Positions 27,174-36,187 of a stretch of DNA of 39,476 bases are shown here, one piece after another (the stretch's first letter is position 1; each line of letters opens with the position of its first letter). The notes below the pieces were generated by a model that saw only the letters and a program-made list of their open reading frames with translations, was not told where the DNA came from and made no database searches. A program made the position numbers and the translations under genes. Location of the stretch: the NCBI GenBank assembly GCA_026419335.1, contig JANZZP010000011.1, forward strand, positions 1-39,476, given 5' to 3'. This stretch comes from Elusimicrobiales bacterium (GTDB taxonomy: Bacteria; Elusimicrobiota; Elusimicrobia; Elusimicrobiales; UBA9959).

Positions 27174-28453
27174 GGTCACTTTTTATCTTATTATTTTTTT
27201 TATTATTAATATCCTGTAATTCAAAAAAACAGGAATGGGAAATAGTATGGATAAACGACTTGCCAAAACTTATATGGGAAGAGAAAAATATTCCATGTTA
27301 TTCTTCTCAAAAAAAAGATAGATGGGTAATAACATCTCCAATTATATCATTAAAAAAAATTCCTCATAATGTATACCATAATGGATTAGATACAGTATTA
27401 ATATCATCATATTGTTTTTATGATGCAATATTACTTTCAGAAAATGATCTTGATATAGAATATAGGAAATTAATAGAATTTCATTCTATTTTTCCAAATA
27501 TAATTGCCACAAACGTATATATAAAATATAACATGAAAGGATTTAACAAATATTATATAAAAGAAATAGCAGGCAAAAAAAATGTTATATATTCAGTAAT
27601 TGTTGATAGCACTTCTCCACTAAAATCATTTTATTTAAATGATTATAGAATAGAAAATCCATTATTTGAAATAAATCGACTTAACACTAAACTAAAACCA
27701 AATTCATACATAATATTTTTATTTACGAATAAAAAAATAGAAATCAGAAACAAGAATTTTTTAGTTACTATAATTAACTCTTTAACACCAAAACCACAAA
27801 TTATATTTGCTAATATAGATAAAAAAATAAAAATTTCAAACACTTTTATTTTACCCTATCCACAAACAACAGAAACAATAAAAGCAATAAAGATATTCGG
27901 TTTTACAAAATTAAAAACATACCCTATATTATCTGAAATAAACTATAAAAGTTTACCTAAATTAACAGAAATTATAAATAAAACTTCAAAAGATTTAAAT
28001 GTCAATTTACTAATAAATTCAAAACCACTAAATGAACAAGAATTAACAATGCTAATTGCAAAAGGAATAACTAATTTTATGTTTTCCGATTTGGTAATAA
28101 TATCCAATGATACAGTAAATTGTGGAGTAAAGCCAGGTGTTATTTCTCATGAAGATATATATAAAATAATAAAAAACCCTGAAGACAAACTTGTATATAT
28201 AAAAGCTAAAGGAGATAACATTCAAAATATAATTCAAACATATGAAAAAAATAGTATAATATACATAAATTCAAAAAATATTGTAGACGGAAAATCAATT
28301 TTTGACAAATCAAGAATATATAGAATAATAACTACAATTGATTTCATTAAACAAAATGATGATATTCTTAATTTTATTATGGAATTTTCTGTTTTAAATA
28401 TAAAAATTAAACAACCCATTATGTGGTATTTTAAAAAAGTAAGGAAAATATGA
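27170..28453 (+). CDS. Lipoprotein resembling a catalytically degenerate 5'-nucleotidase
   Basis: 427 residues with a lipoprotein signal (LLLISC, lipidated C16). By eye it follows the UshA layout. NGLDTVLISSYCFYDAILLS (71-90) sits where the neighbour has the GNHDYDFG strand, followed by a matching IFPNIIATNVYI. Near the C-terminus DLVIISNDTVNCGVKPG then HEDIYKIIKNPEDKLVYIKAKG (about 307-348) parallels the neighbour's IAFQNAGGVR...LRDVYQVMPFENTIVILKMTG. The DxH, GNHD and GHxH metal motifs are all missing, so it is unlikely to be a phosphatase. It may bind nucleotides or scaffold the active enzyme; that is inference. It overlaps both neighbours by four bases. Confidence 0.6.
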   Translation: MRSLFILLFFLLLISCNSKKQEWEIVWINDLPKLIWEEKNIPCYSSQKKDRWVITSPIISLKKIPHNVYHNGLDTVLISSYCFYDAILLSENDLDIEYRKLIEFHSIFPNIIATNVYIKYNMKGFNKYYIKEIAGKKNVIYSVIVDSTSPLKSFYLNDYRIENPLFEINRLNTKLKPNSYIIFLFTNKKIEIRNKNFLVTIINSLTPKPQIIFANIDKKIKISNTFILPYPQTTETIKAIKIFGFTKLKTYPILSEINYKSLPKLTEIINKTSKDLNVNLLINSKPLNEQELTMLIAKGITNFMFSDLVIISNDTVNCGVKPGVISHEDIYKIIKNPEDKLVYIKAKGDNIQNIIQTYEKNSIIYINSKNIVDGKSIFDKSRIYRIITTIDFIKQNDDILNFIMEFSVLNIKIKQPIMWYFKKVRKI

Positions 28454-29031
28454 TAACACAAATTAAGGAAAGCATAAAATTATGGTTCTTAAAATGGTAT
28501 ATACGATTTAAAATATTTACATATATTTTTGCTATTTGGGCAGTAATATACTCAACTATAAATATTTGTGGTTTCTCTTTAGCATTCGAATATGATGATG
28601 TTTTAACATATACTACTGATTCATATCTAAAAGCAAAAGATTTAAAAGGAGATGAGTTTTATAAAAAAATAAATGAAAATTGTTATTATGACAGAATAAA
28701 AATTATTCCATTTACTATATATAAAATAGCTAAACTATTTGGTTTTTCTACCGATATAATATTCGATAGAAAAAATATAGCCACAGAAAAGCTATTTTCA
28801 AAATGGAGAGGGTCTGAAATACATTTTGTCACTGACTCTAATGAAAAATTCAAAATTCTAGAAAATAAAAAATACCTAATATTTTTTGCAAACTCAGATG
28901 ACGGTATAATACAAGCAAAAAAAGCGAATGTATATCCAATAAGAATAAAAAGAAATCCAAAATCGTTAAATCCTTTATCATATAATCCAGGAAAATTTGG
29001 CGAAAAACAAATACCTTTATCCCAGTTTTAA
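28450..29031 (+). CDS. Membrane-anchored AphA-like (class B acid phosphatase, HAD) protein, active site altered
   Basis: 193 residues with one N-terminal membrane segment (about 22-45). The rest resembles AphA: FEYDDVLTYTTDSYLKA (46-62) for motif I, EFYKKINENCYYD, EIHFVTDS (123-130) for the FFVTGR strand, and IFFANSDDGIIQAKKA...PIRIKR...NPGKFGEKQIPLSQF, which closely follows the AphA C-terminus. The nucleophile Asp of DxDxT is Glu (E47), and the metal-binding GDSDND is ANSDDG (147-152). Activity is therefore doubtful. It is coupled to the UshA-type gene and its degenerate paralogue, so a joint envelope role in nucleotide or phosphate handling is likely. A signal anchor rather than cleavage is assumed. 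Confidence 0.62.
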   Translation: MITQIKESIKLWFLKWYIRFKIFTYIFAIWAVIYSTINICGFSLAFEYDDVLTYTTDSYLKAKDLKGDEFYKKINENCYYDRIKIIPFTIYKIAKLFGFSTDIIFDRKNIATEKLFSKWRGSEIHFVTDSNEKFKILENKKYLIFFANSDDGIIQAKKANVYPIRIKRNPKSLNPLSYNPGKFGEKQIPLSQF

Positions 29032-29038
29032 AAAATGA

Positions 29039-29049
29039 TATAATAATAT
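29039..29049 (+). promoter_or_regulatory. Putative promoter -10 region for the HIT gene
   Basis: TATAAT (29039-29044) with overlapping TAATAT (29044-29049) lies 6-11 bases before the HIT ATG at 29056, and no ribosome binding site is present. The mRNA would have a leader of zero to five bases. The -35 match is weak (TTTATC at 29016-29021). Confidence 0.4.
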
Positions 29050-29055
29050 ATATTT

Positions 29056-29391
29056 ATGGAGTGTATTTTTTGTAAAATAGCATCAAAAGATGTAAATTCA
29101 AAAATAGTATATGAAGATAACGATATTATTGCTTTTAATGATTTAAACCCTCAAGCCCCAACACATATACTTATAATACCTAAAAAACATATAGAATCAC
29201 TAACAAGTTGTCAAGAAGAAGACATAGAAATTCTTGGAAAGTTAGCATATACAGCTAAAAAAATAGCCAAGGTTCTGAATATAACTGATTTTAGGATAGT
29301 CAATAACTGTGGTAAAAAAGCAGGACAAAGCGTTTTTCATATACATTATCATTTCTTAGCTGGTAGAAGAATGGGATGGCCACCAGGATAA
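29056..29391 (+). CDS. HIT family protein (HinT-like)
   Basis: 111 residues, the usual length for a HinT-like member. The histidine triad is H95, H97 and H99 in VFHIHYHFLAGRR, and CIFCKI opens the protein. Other landmarks are VYEDNDIIAFNDLNPQAPTHILIIPKKH and RIVNNCGKKAGQSV. HinT enzymes hydrolyse purine nucleoside phosphoramidates and aminoacyl-AMP. It lies 35 bases upstream of rpsU and could be cotranscribed with the rpsU-dnaG-rpoD set. Confidence 0.95.
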   Translation: MECIFCKIASKDVNSKIVYEDNDIIAFNDLNPQAPTHILIIPKKHIESLTSCQEEDIEILGKLAYTAKKIAKVLNITDFRIVNNCGKKAGQSVFHIHYHFLAGRRMGWPPG

Positions 29392-29426
29392 TAATTAAAA
29401 TTTTCTAAGAAAAGGAGGTGAGTACC

Positions 29427-29624
29427 TTGGTATATATAAGAGTCAGAGATAATGAATCCCCTGAAGAAGCACTTAAAAGGTTTAAACATGAATGTGAAAA
29501 AAATGCAATATTAAAAGAAATTAAAAAAAGGGAGTTTTATATCTCCCCCAGTCTTGAAAAGAAAATCAGAAGACAAGAACTTAAAAGAAAACTCAGAAAA
29601 ATTAACTCTACAAACAAGAAATAA
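29427..29624 (+). CDS. rpsU: Ribosomal protein S21
   Basis: 65 residues from TTG 29427. AAAGGAGGTGAG lies six bases upstream of that TTG. The in-frame GTG at 29418 falls inside this site and is rejected; MVYIRVRDNESPEEALKRFK is also the normal S21 N-terminus. The basic C-terminal LEKKIRRQELKRKLRK helix is typical. S21 sits near the anti-Shine-Dalgarno end of 16S rRNA and aids mRNA binding. It leads the macromolecular-synthesis order rpsU-dnaG-rpoD. Confidence 0.93.
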   Translation: MVYIRVRDNESPEEALKRFKHECEKNAILKEIKKREFYISPSLEKKIRRQELKRKLRKINSTNKK

Positions 29625-29642
29625 CTCCTTGAATTTTAATTA

Positions 29643-31367
29643 ATGGATTATTCTAAAATAGTAAGGGAAATCAAGGAAAAAGTTGATATTATAGAAGTTA
29701 TATCTTTTTATGTAAAAGATTTAAAAAAAAGAGGCAAAAATTACATTGCTCTATGCCCATTTCACAGTGAGAGAACTCCGTCTTTCACTGTTAGTAGAGA
29801 CAAACAAATATTTTATTGTTTTGGATGTAATACTGGAGGTGATGTTATAAATTTTATTAGTAAAATTGAAAATATATCTAAGATACAAGCACTTAAAAAG
29901 CTTGCATTAATGGCTGGTATATATATAGACAATACACAACTTGAAGAAGAAACACCATATGAAAAAGAAAAAAAATTAATAAAACAAATAAATATGGATG
30001 CTGCAATTATATATAATTCTTTACTTAAATCATCAGAAGGTAAAAAAGCTAAAGAGTTTTTAGAAGAAAAAGGAGTAAAAGAACCATCAATTTTAAATTT
30101 TATGCTTGGTTATGCTCCCCCCATAGAAAACTTTTTATATAACAGCTTATCAAAAAAATATCCAAAAGATATCCTTATCAAAACTTCTTTGTTTTCATTA
30201 TCTCTTGGAAAAATAACAGATGTTTTTAAGGACAGAATTATTATTCCAATTAGAGCGATATCAGGAGATATTGTAGGATTTGGAGCAAGAACTCTTACTA
30301 ATGAAAATCCAAAATATCTAAACACGCAAGAAAATCAAGTTTTCACAAAGAGAAAAAACCTTTTTGGATTATTTAATTCTTTAACTCAACTTAGAAAGGA
30401 AAAAAAGGCTATTATAGTAGAAGGTTATTTCGATGTGATAATGATGCATCAATACTTATTCCCCATTACTGTTTCTACAATGGGAACATCTTTTACAAAA
30501 GAGCACGCTCATATACTTAAAAACTATGTTGATGAAATAATACTTATGTTTGATTCTGATAAAGCGGGAATACACGCAGCTATAAAAGCAGCAGATATTG
30601 CTATAGAAGAAGGTTTATATCCACGTGTAATACTTTTAGATGAAAATACAGACCCTGATGAACTTTTAATAAAAAAAGGACCAGATGTAATGCTAGAGCT
30701 TATGAATAATGCTCCAGACATTATTTCTTTTAAAATAGAATTAATTAAAAAAAAGAACACAGATTTATCACCTGACAAAAAATTAAAAGCAATAGAGTTT
30801 GTATGTGAAACTATAGCAAAAGAAAAGAATGAAATAATTAGAATGGAATGGATAAAAACTGTTAGTAAAACATTTTCTATAGATGAATCTGTTATTAAAA
30901 AAATTATTTTACAAAAATCTAATAATATTAAATCAACCTATAAAAAACAGATAAATATATATAACAAATCAGAAATTCCATTAATAGAAGAAAACTTAAT
31001 AGAGATGATTTTAAGGAATCCATCATTGATAAATATATTAAAAGAAAGTTTTGATATATCATACCTTGAATCTGAATTTGCAAAAAAAATAATTTCATAT
31101 TTAATAGAATTAAAAGATATTTCATATATAGAAGAAAATATTATATCAAGATATCCTAATTATGAAACAGAAATACTTAGATTATCATTGAAATCTCAAA
31201 ATCTTGACGAGAATATAATTAATCATGAAAACTTTAAAAAAACTCTTTTAATAATAGAAAAAAATTATCTTGAACGAGAAATAAAAAAACTAAAAGAAAA
31301 TAATTTACAAGAGAACTTAAAACTATATAATGATTTAATAATAAAACTTAAAAACATTAATATATAA
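29643..31367 (+). CDS. dnaG: DNA primase
   Basis: 574 residues. The N-terminal CHC2 zinc finger is visible as CPFH...CFGCNTGGDVINF. The RNA polymerase core includes GRIIIPI-like DRIIIPIRAISGDIVGFGAR and the Toprim motifs VEGYFDVIMMH and MFDSDKAGI. The DnaB-interacting C-terminal domain is poorly conserved. It makes RNA primers for lagging-strand synthesis. No ribosome binding site precedes the ATG, which follows rpsU by 18 bases, so it probably depends on coupling. Confidence 0.97.
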   Translation: MDYSKIVREIKEKVDIIEVISFYVKDLKKRGKNYIALCPFHSERTPSFTVSRDKQIFYCFGCNTGGDVINFISKIENISKIQALKKLALMAGIYIDNTQLEEETPYEKEKKLIKQINMDAAIIYNSLLKSSEGKKAKEFLEEKGVKEPSILNFMLGYAPPIENFLYNSLSKKYPKDILIKTSLFSLSLGKITDVFKDRIIIPIRAISGDIVGFGARTLTNENPKYLNTQENQVFTKRKNLFGLFNSLTQLRKEKKAIIVEGYFDVIMMHQYLFPITVSTMGTSFTKEHAHILKNYVDEIILMFDSDKAGIHAAIKAADIAIEEGLYPRVILLDENTDPDELLIKKGPDVMLELMNNAPDIISFKIELIKKKNTDLSPDKKLKAIEFVCETIAKEKNEIIRMEWIKTVSKTFSIDESVIKKIILQKSNNIKSTYKKQINIYNKSEIPLIEENLIEMILRNPSLINILKESFDISYLESEFAKKIISYLIELKDISYIEENIISRYPNYETEILRLSLKSQNLDENIINHENFKKTLLIIEKNYLEREIKKLKENNLQENLKLYNDLIIKLKNINI

Positions 31368-31379
31368 AAGGAGAATAAT

Positions 31380-33098
31380 ATGACAAATAATACCAAACAG
31401 TTAAAAGAATTAATAGAATTAGGGAAAGAATATGGATATCTTACAATAGATGAAATTAGCAAATCAATGTCCAATACTAATATGAGCGTAGAGGATGTAG
31501 AAAATTTTATGTCAACACTTGAAGAGTTAGGAATTGAATTAAGAGAAAAAGAAAAAACAAAATCTTCTGAAAGAGAAAGAGATTTCCAAGGAGATGAATG
31601 GTCAAGTTATCCTGACGTATCTAACTCAATAAAGATGTACCTTTCTGAAATGGGTAAAACTCCTTTATTAAAAAGAGAAGAAGAAATTACACTTGCAAGA
31701 AATATAAAAGAAAGAGAAAAAGAACTAAAAAATCTTGTTCTACAATCTCCAGTTGCCATAAGAGAAATAAAAAATTGGGAAGCTTTGATAGAACAAGATG
31801 AAATGACCACAAAAGAGTTGATGCCAAGAGGAAGGAAAACAAAAAGAGAATTAGAAAATATGGAAAAAAAGATGAAAAAGACAGTAAAAAAGATATCAAA
31901 AATAGAAAAAGAGATTGTAAAACTTGAAGAAAAAATTAAAACAAAAATATCACAAGTTAAAAAAATTAAAATAAAAAATAAAATAGACCAAAAAAGAACT
32001 GAAATAGTTAATCATATTCTTGACTTGAATATAAATCAAGAAAAAATTAAAAGATTAACCAATAAAATAAAAAGCATTGCTCAAAAGATAAAGGATATAA
32101 AAAATGAATTTGATAGATATACAAAGTTTTATGGTAATATTGAATTAATAGTTGATAATTTTAAAAAATTTAAAGAAGGTAAACTTTCTAAAGAAGAGTT
32201 TAAAGAAATACATAATTTTTATCCTAAAGAAGTAGAAGCTGCCATTGAAAACATCGGAAAATTAAAAATCAAATATCAAGAAAATATAAAACAAGTTCCA
32301 GGTGATTTAAATGAATTCCTTGCATTAAACGATAAAATATTATTTCTTGAAGATCAAATCCTTCAAGATAAACTTAAACTAATAAAAGCAAATTTAAGAC
32401 TTGTTGTTTCAATAGCAAAAAAACATATTAACTCTAATCTTGAATTGTCTGACTTAATTCAAGAAGGTGGTTTAGGACTTATGAAGGCAGTAGAAAAATT
32501 TGAGTATAAAAGAGGATTTAAATTTTCTACGTATGCCACATGGTGGATAAGGCAATCTATAAACAGAGCTATTGCTGATCAGTCTAGAACAATAAGAATA
32601 CCTGTACACATGAAAGAATTAGTATCAAAACTAATGAAAGTCGCAAAAAAATTCAGACAAGAATATGGAAAGGAACCAACAGTAGAAGAGTATGCTAAAA
32701 AACTCAAAATATCAATTGATAAAGTAAAAATGGCATTAAAAATAATGCAGGACCCTGTATCTCTTGCCACTCCAATTGGAGAAGATGAAGATTCATCTTT
32801 AGAAGATTTTATAGAAGATAGGTATGCTACCCCTCCTTCCAATTCTGTTGTTGACATACTTAGAAAAAGAGAAGTAAATAAAATACTTTCCACCTTGGGA
32901 GATAGAGAAGCAAAAATATTAAGACTACGTTTTGGAATAGATACAGGATATCCAAGGACTCTTGAAGAGGTAGGGAAAATATTTAGAGTAACACGAGAAA
33001 GGGTAAGACAGATTGAAGCAAAAGCTATACGTAAGTTAAGGCATCCCTCTAGAAGTAAGATGATAAAAGATTATTTAAATAACAATTTTGCTAAATAG
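31380..33098 (+). CDS. rpoD: Primary sigma factor, sigma-70
   Basis: 572 residues. Region 1.1 ([19 protein letters not shown]), region 1.2 ([21 protein letters not shown]), a Lys-rich helical non-conserved region (~130-320), then region 2 ([20 protein letters not shown]...[16 protein letters not shown]), region 3 ([13 protein letters not shown]) and region 4 ([13 protein letters not shown]...[27 protein letters not shown]). This is the housekeeping factor that recognises TTGACA/TATAAT promoters. AAAGGAGAATAAT precedes the ATG. It converges on obgE with six bases between stops and no visible hairpin. Confidence 0.98.
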   Translation: MTNNTKQLKELIELGKEYGYLTIDEISKSMSNTNMSVEDVENFMSTLEELGIELREKEKTKSSERERDFQGDEWSSYPDVSNSIKMYLSEMGKTPLLKREEEITLARNIKEREKELKNLVLQSPVAIREIKNWEALIEQDEMTTKELMPRGRKTKRELENMEKKMKKTVKKISKIEKEIVKLEEKIKTKISQVKKIKIKNKIDQKRTEIVNHILDLNINQEKIKRLTNKIKSIAQKIKDIKNEFDRYTKFYGNIELIVDNFKKFKEGKLSKEEFKEIHNFYPKEVEAAIENIGKLKIKYQENIKQVPGDLNEFLALNDKILFLEDQILQDKLKLIKANLRLVVSIAKKHINSNLELSDLIQEGGLGLMKAVEKFEYKRGFKFSTYATWWIRQSINRAIADQSRTIRIPVHMKELVSKLMKVAKKFRQEYGKEPTVEEYAKKLKISIDKVKMALKIMQDPVSLATPIGEDEDSSLEDFIEDRYATPPSNSVVDILRKREVNKILSTLGDREAKILRLRFGIDTGYPRTLEEVGKIFRVTRERVRQIEAKAIRKLRHPSRSKMIKDYLNNNFAK

Positions 33099-33104
33099 TT
33101 TTAA

Positions 33105-34397
<1,293 letters not shown>

Positions 34398-34452
34398 TCA
34401 TCTCTTTATAAGTTATATTAAGATTTGGTTTTTAGTATTTATCACTAGAATT

Positions 34453-34710
34453 TTAGCTGGCAGGATAAACACTAACCTGTTGTTTTCCTTTTCTAACAAA
34501 CTCAAATTTAACAACCCCATCTTTTAATGCAAAAAGAGTAAAATCTCTTCCACAACCAACATTTAAACCTGCAAGAAACTTTGTACCTCTCTGTCTTACA
34601 AGTACTTCTCCAGCTTTAACAAATTGTCCACCATATCTTTTAACGCCTAAGTATTTCGGATTACTATCTCTTCCATTTGAAGAAGAACCTTGAGATTTAG
34701 TATGAGCCAT
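34453..34710 (-). CDS. rpmA: Ribosomal protein L27
   Basis: 85 residues, with the L27 signature [21 protein letters not shown] and [25 protein letters not shown]. The N-terminus (MAHTKSQG) directly continues to the peptidyl-transferase-centre extension without the cleaved leader found in many Firmicutes. GAGGTGTTGTT precedes the ATG. It lies 12 bases after rplU and 64 bases before obgE. Confidence 0.97.
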   Translation of the reverse strand: MAHTKSQGSSSNGRDSNPKYLGVKRYGGQFVKAGEVLVRQRGTKFLAGLNVGCGRDFTLFALKDGVVKFEFVRKGKQQVSVYPAS

Positions 34711-34722
34711 AACAACACCTCT

Positions 34723-35022
34723 TTAGGAAAGCTTTATATCTTTTATTTGTATTTCGGTCATCATTTGTCTATGTCCTTTAGTTTTCTCATAAGCTTTCTT
34801 TGGCTTTTTTCTAAATACAATAATTTTTGGAGCTTTAAAATGTCTCAAAACCGTTGCTATAACCTTACCTTCATTTGAAGGATTGGGATTATTATCACCA
34901 CCTGACCAAAGGGCTTTAAGCTCAACATCTTGGCCAACTTTGGCGTTGATCTTCTCAATATGTAAAATTTCACCTGGGGCAACCCAGTATTGTTTTCCAC
35001 CTGTTTTAATTATAGCGTACAT
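34723..35022 (-). CDS. rplU: Ribosomal protein L21
   Basis: 99 residues from ATG 35022. Longer in-frame starts run through the promoter and are rejected. MYAIIKTGGKQYWVAPGEIL is the canonical L21 N-terminus, and FRKKPKKAYEKTKGHRQMMTEIQI the C-terminal rRNA-binding loop. No ribosome binding site is present. A consensus-like promoter on the minus strand ends seven bases before the ATG, predicting a leaderless mRNA for the rplU-rpmA-obgE operon. Confidence 0.95.
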   Translation of the reverse strand: MYAIIKTGGKQYWVAPGEILHIEKINAKVGQDVELKALWSGGDNNPNPSNEGKVIATVLRHFKAPKIIVFRKKPKKAYEKTKGHRQMMTEIQIKDIKLS

Positions 35023-35029
35023 ATAGATT

Positions 35030-35071
35030 ATAATACCAAAAATTGAAAAAAAATTCAAGTTATTATATAAT
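35030..35071. promoter_or_regulatory. Overlapping divergent promoters for rplU and the histidine kinase, both leaderless
   Basis: Plus strand: TTGAAA (35043-35048), a 17-base spacer, TATAAT (35066-35071), then six bases to the kinase ATG at 35078. Minus strand: TTGAAT (35058-35053), a 17-base spacer, TATTAT (35035-35030), then seven bases to the rplU ATG at 35022. Each -35 lies inside or beside the other promoter's spacer, so two RNA polymerases could not sit there at once. Neither gene has a ribosome binding site. Confidence 0.72.
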
Positions 35072-35077
35072 TTGAAT

Positions 35078-36187
35078 ATGGGACATATTATTAATATCAA
35101 TATAGAAAGCATATTTAAATTAGCAGCTGATAATTCCATAGTTCCATACTTTATAACTGATATAGAAGGGAAAATAATATATGCTAATGATGCACTTTCA
35201 AAAAATACAGGTTATAATCTCAATGAAATTCTTGGACAAAAAGCATCTATATTCAAAAGTGGAAAACATAACGAAATATTTTATAAAAAAATGTGGGATA
35301 GCATACTTAAAGGAACATTTTACAGAACCAGAATAATAAATAAAAGAAAAGATGGAAATTTTTATCAAGTTATGCTTACAATACAACCAATAAAAATAAA
35401 TGGAGAAATAAAATATTTTTTAGCAAGAGAAGAAGATTTAACGTTTCTTATAGAACTTGAAAATAAATTAATTGAATCTCAAAAATTAGAATCCATAGCA
35501 TTAATGATTGGAGAATTGTCACATGATTTTAATAATTTTCTTACAGTAGTAATAGGAGCATTAGATTTAATAAAAGATGAATTAAAAGATGGAACATCTG
35601 TAAAACAACTTGCCGAAGAACTTACAAGAAGTGCAAAAAATCAAGCACACACAATAAGACAACTTCTAACCTTTGCACGTAAAAGTCAACCAAATCTAAC
35701 GGAGACCGATATTAATAATATGCTTATAGAAATAAAATCACTTATTGAATCACAATTAACAGTTCAGATAAAACTTGAATACCATTTATCACCTGAACTG
35801 AAAAAAACAAAAGTAGATGAACAACAAATAAAACAGGCAATCTTTAACATTACACAAAATGCTAAAGACGCTATTGGTAATACCACAGGAATTGTCACAA
35901 TAAAAACTTATAACTATCAAAACTTATCTGAGTATAATGAGCCATATCATGAAGGTGAATACATAGTAATAGAAATAACAGATTCAGGAACTGGGATAAG
36001 TGAAGAAGCATTAAAACATTTATTTGAACCATTTTTTACAACTAAACCAAAAGGAAAAGGCACAGGGCTTGGACTTTCAAGTGTATATGGAATAGTGAAA
36101 AATCATGGGGGTTATATATATGCCTCTAATAGGACTGATGGGAAGCAAGGAGCTGTTTTTAGAATATATCTTCCAGCACTTAATTAG
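35078..36187 (+). CDS. Soluble PAS-domain sensor histidine kinase
   Basis: 369 residues from ATG 35078; an in-frame TTG at 35072 overlaps the -10 box. There is no membrane segment. A PAS domain (about 12-125; VPYFITDIEGKIIYAN, NTGYNLNEILGQKASIFKSG) is followed by the dimerisation/H box IGELSHDFNNFLTVVIGAL and a HATPase domain with N box NITQNAKDAI, ITDSGTGISEEA, FFTTKPKGKGTGLGLSSVYGIV. This is the NtrB-like DHxxN (HisKA) group. No regulator is adjacent; the single-domain receiver at 9758-10159 is one candidate partner. It converges on the deiminase gene with an eight-base overlap. Confidence 0.92.
   Translation: MGHIININIESIFKLAADNSIVPYFITDIEGKIIYANDALSKNTGYNLNEILGQKASIFKSGKHNEIFYKKMWDSILKGTFYRTRIINKRKDGNFYQVMLTIQPIKINGEIKYFLAREEDLTFLIELENKLIESQKLESIALMIGELSHDFNNFLTVVIGALDLIKDELKDGTSVKQLAEELTRSAKNQAHTIRQLLTFARKSQPNLTETDINNMLIEIKSLIESQLTVQIKLEYHLSPELKKTKVDEQQIKQAIFNITQNAKDAIGNTTGIVTIKTYNYQNLSEYNEPYHEGEYIVIEITDSGTGISEEALKHLFEPFFTTKPKGKGTGLGLSSVYGIVKNHGGYIYASNRTDGKQGAVFRIYLPALN

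Noticed and set aside
25620..28453. The UshA-type gene and the following lipoprotein as one gene split by a frameshift.
   Set aside because: The first protein already has both complete domains, and the second starts with its own lipoprotein signal peptide, so they are separate genes.
29418..29426. GTG 29418 as the rpsU start.
   Set aside because: The GTG lies within the AAAGGAGGTGAG ribosome binding site; TTG 29427 has proper spacing and gives the conserved S21 start.
35023..35139. A longer L21 start far upstream on the minus strand.
   Set aside because: The extension reads through the divergent promoters and into the kinase gene; canonical L21 begins at MYAIIKTGGKQY (35022).
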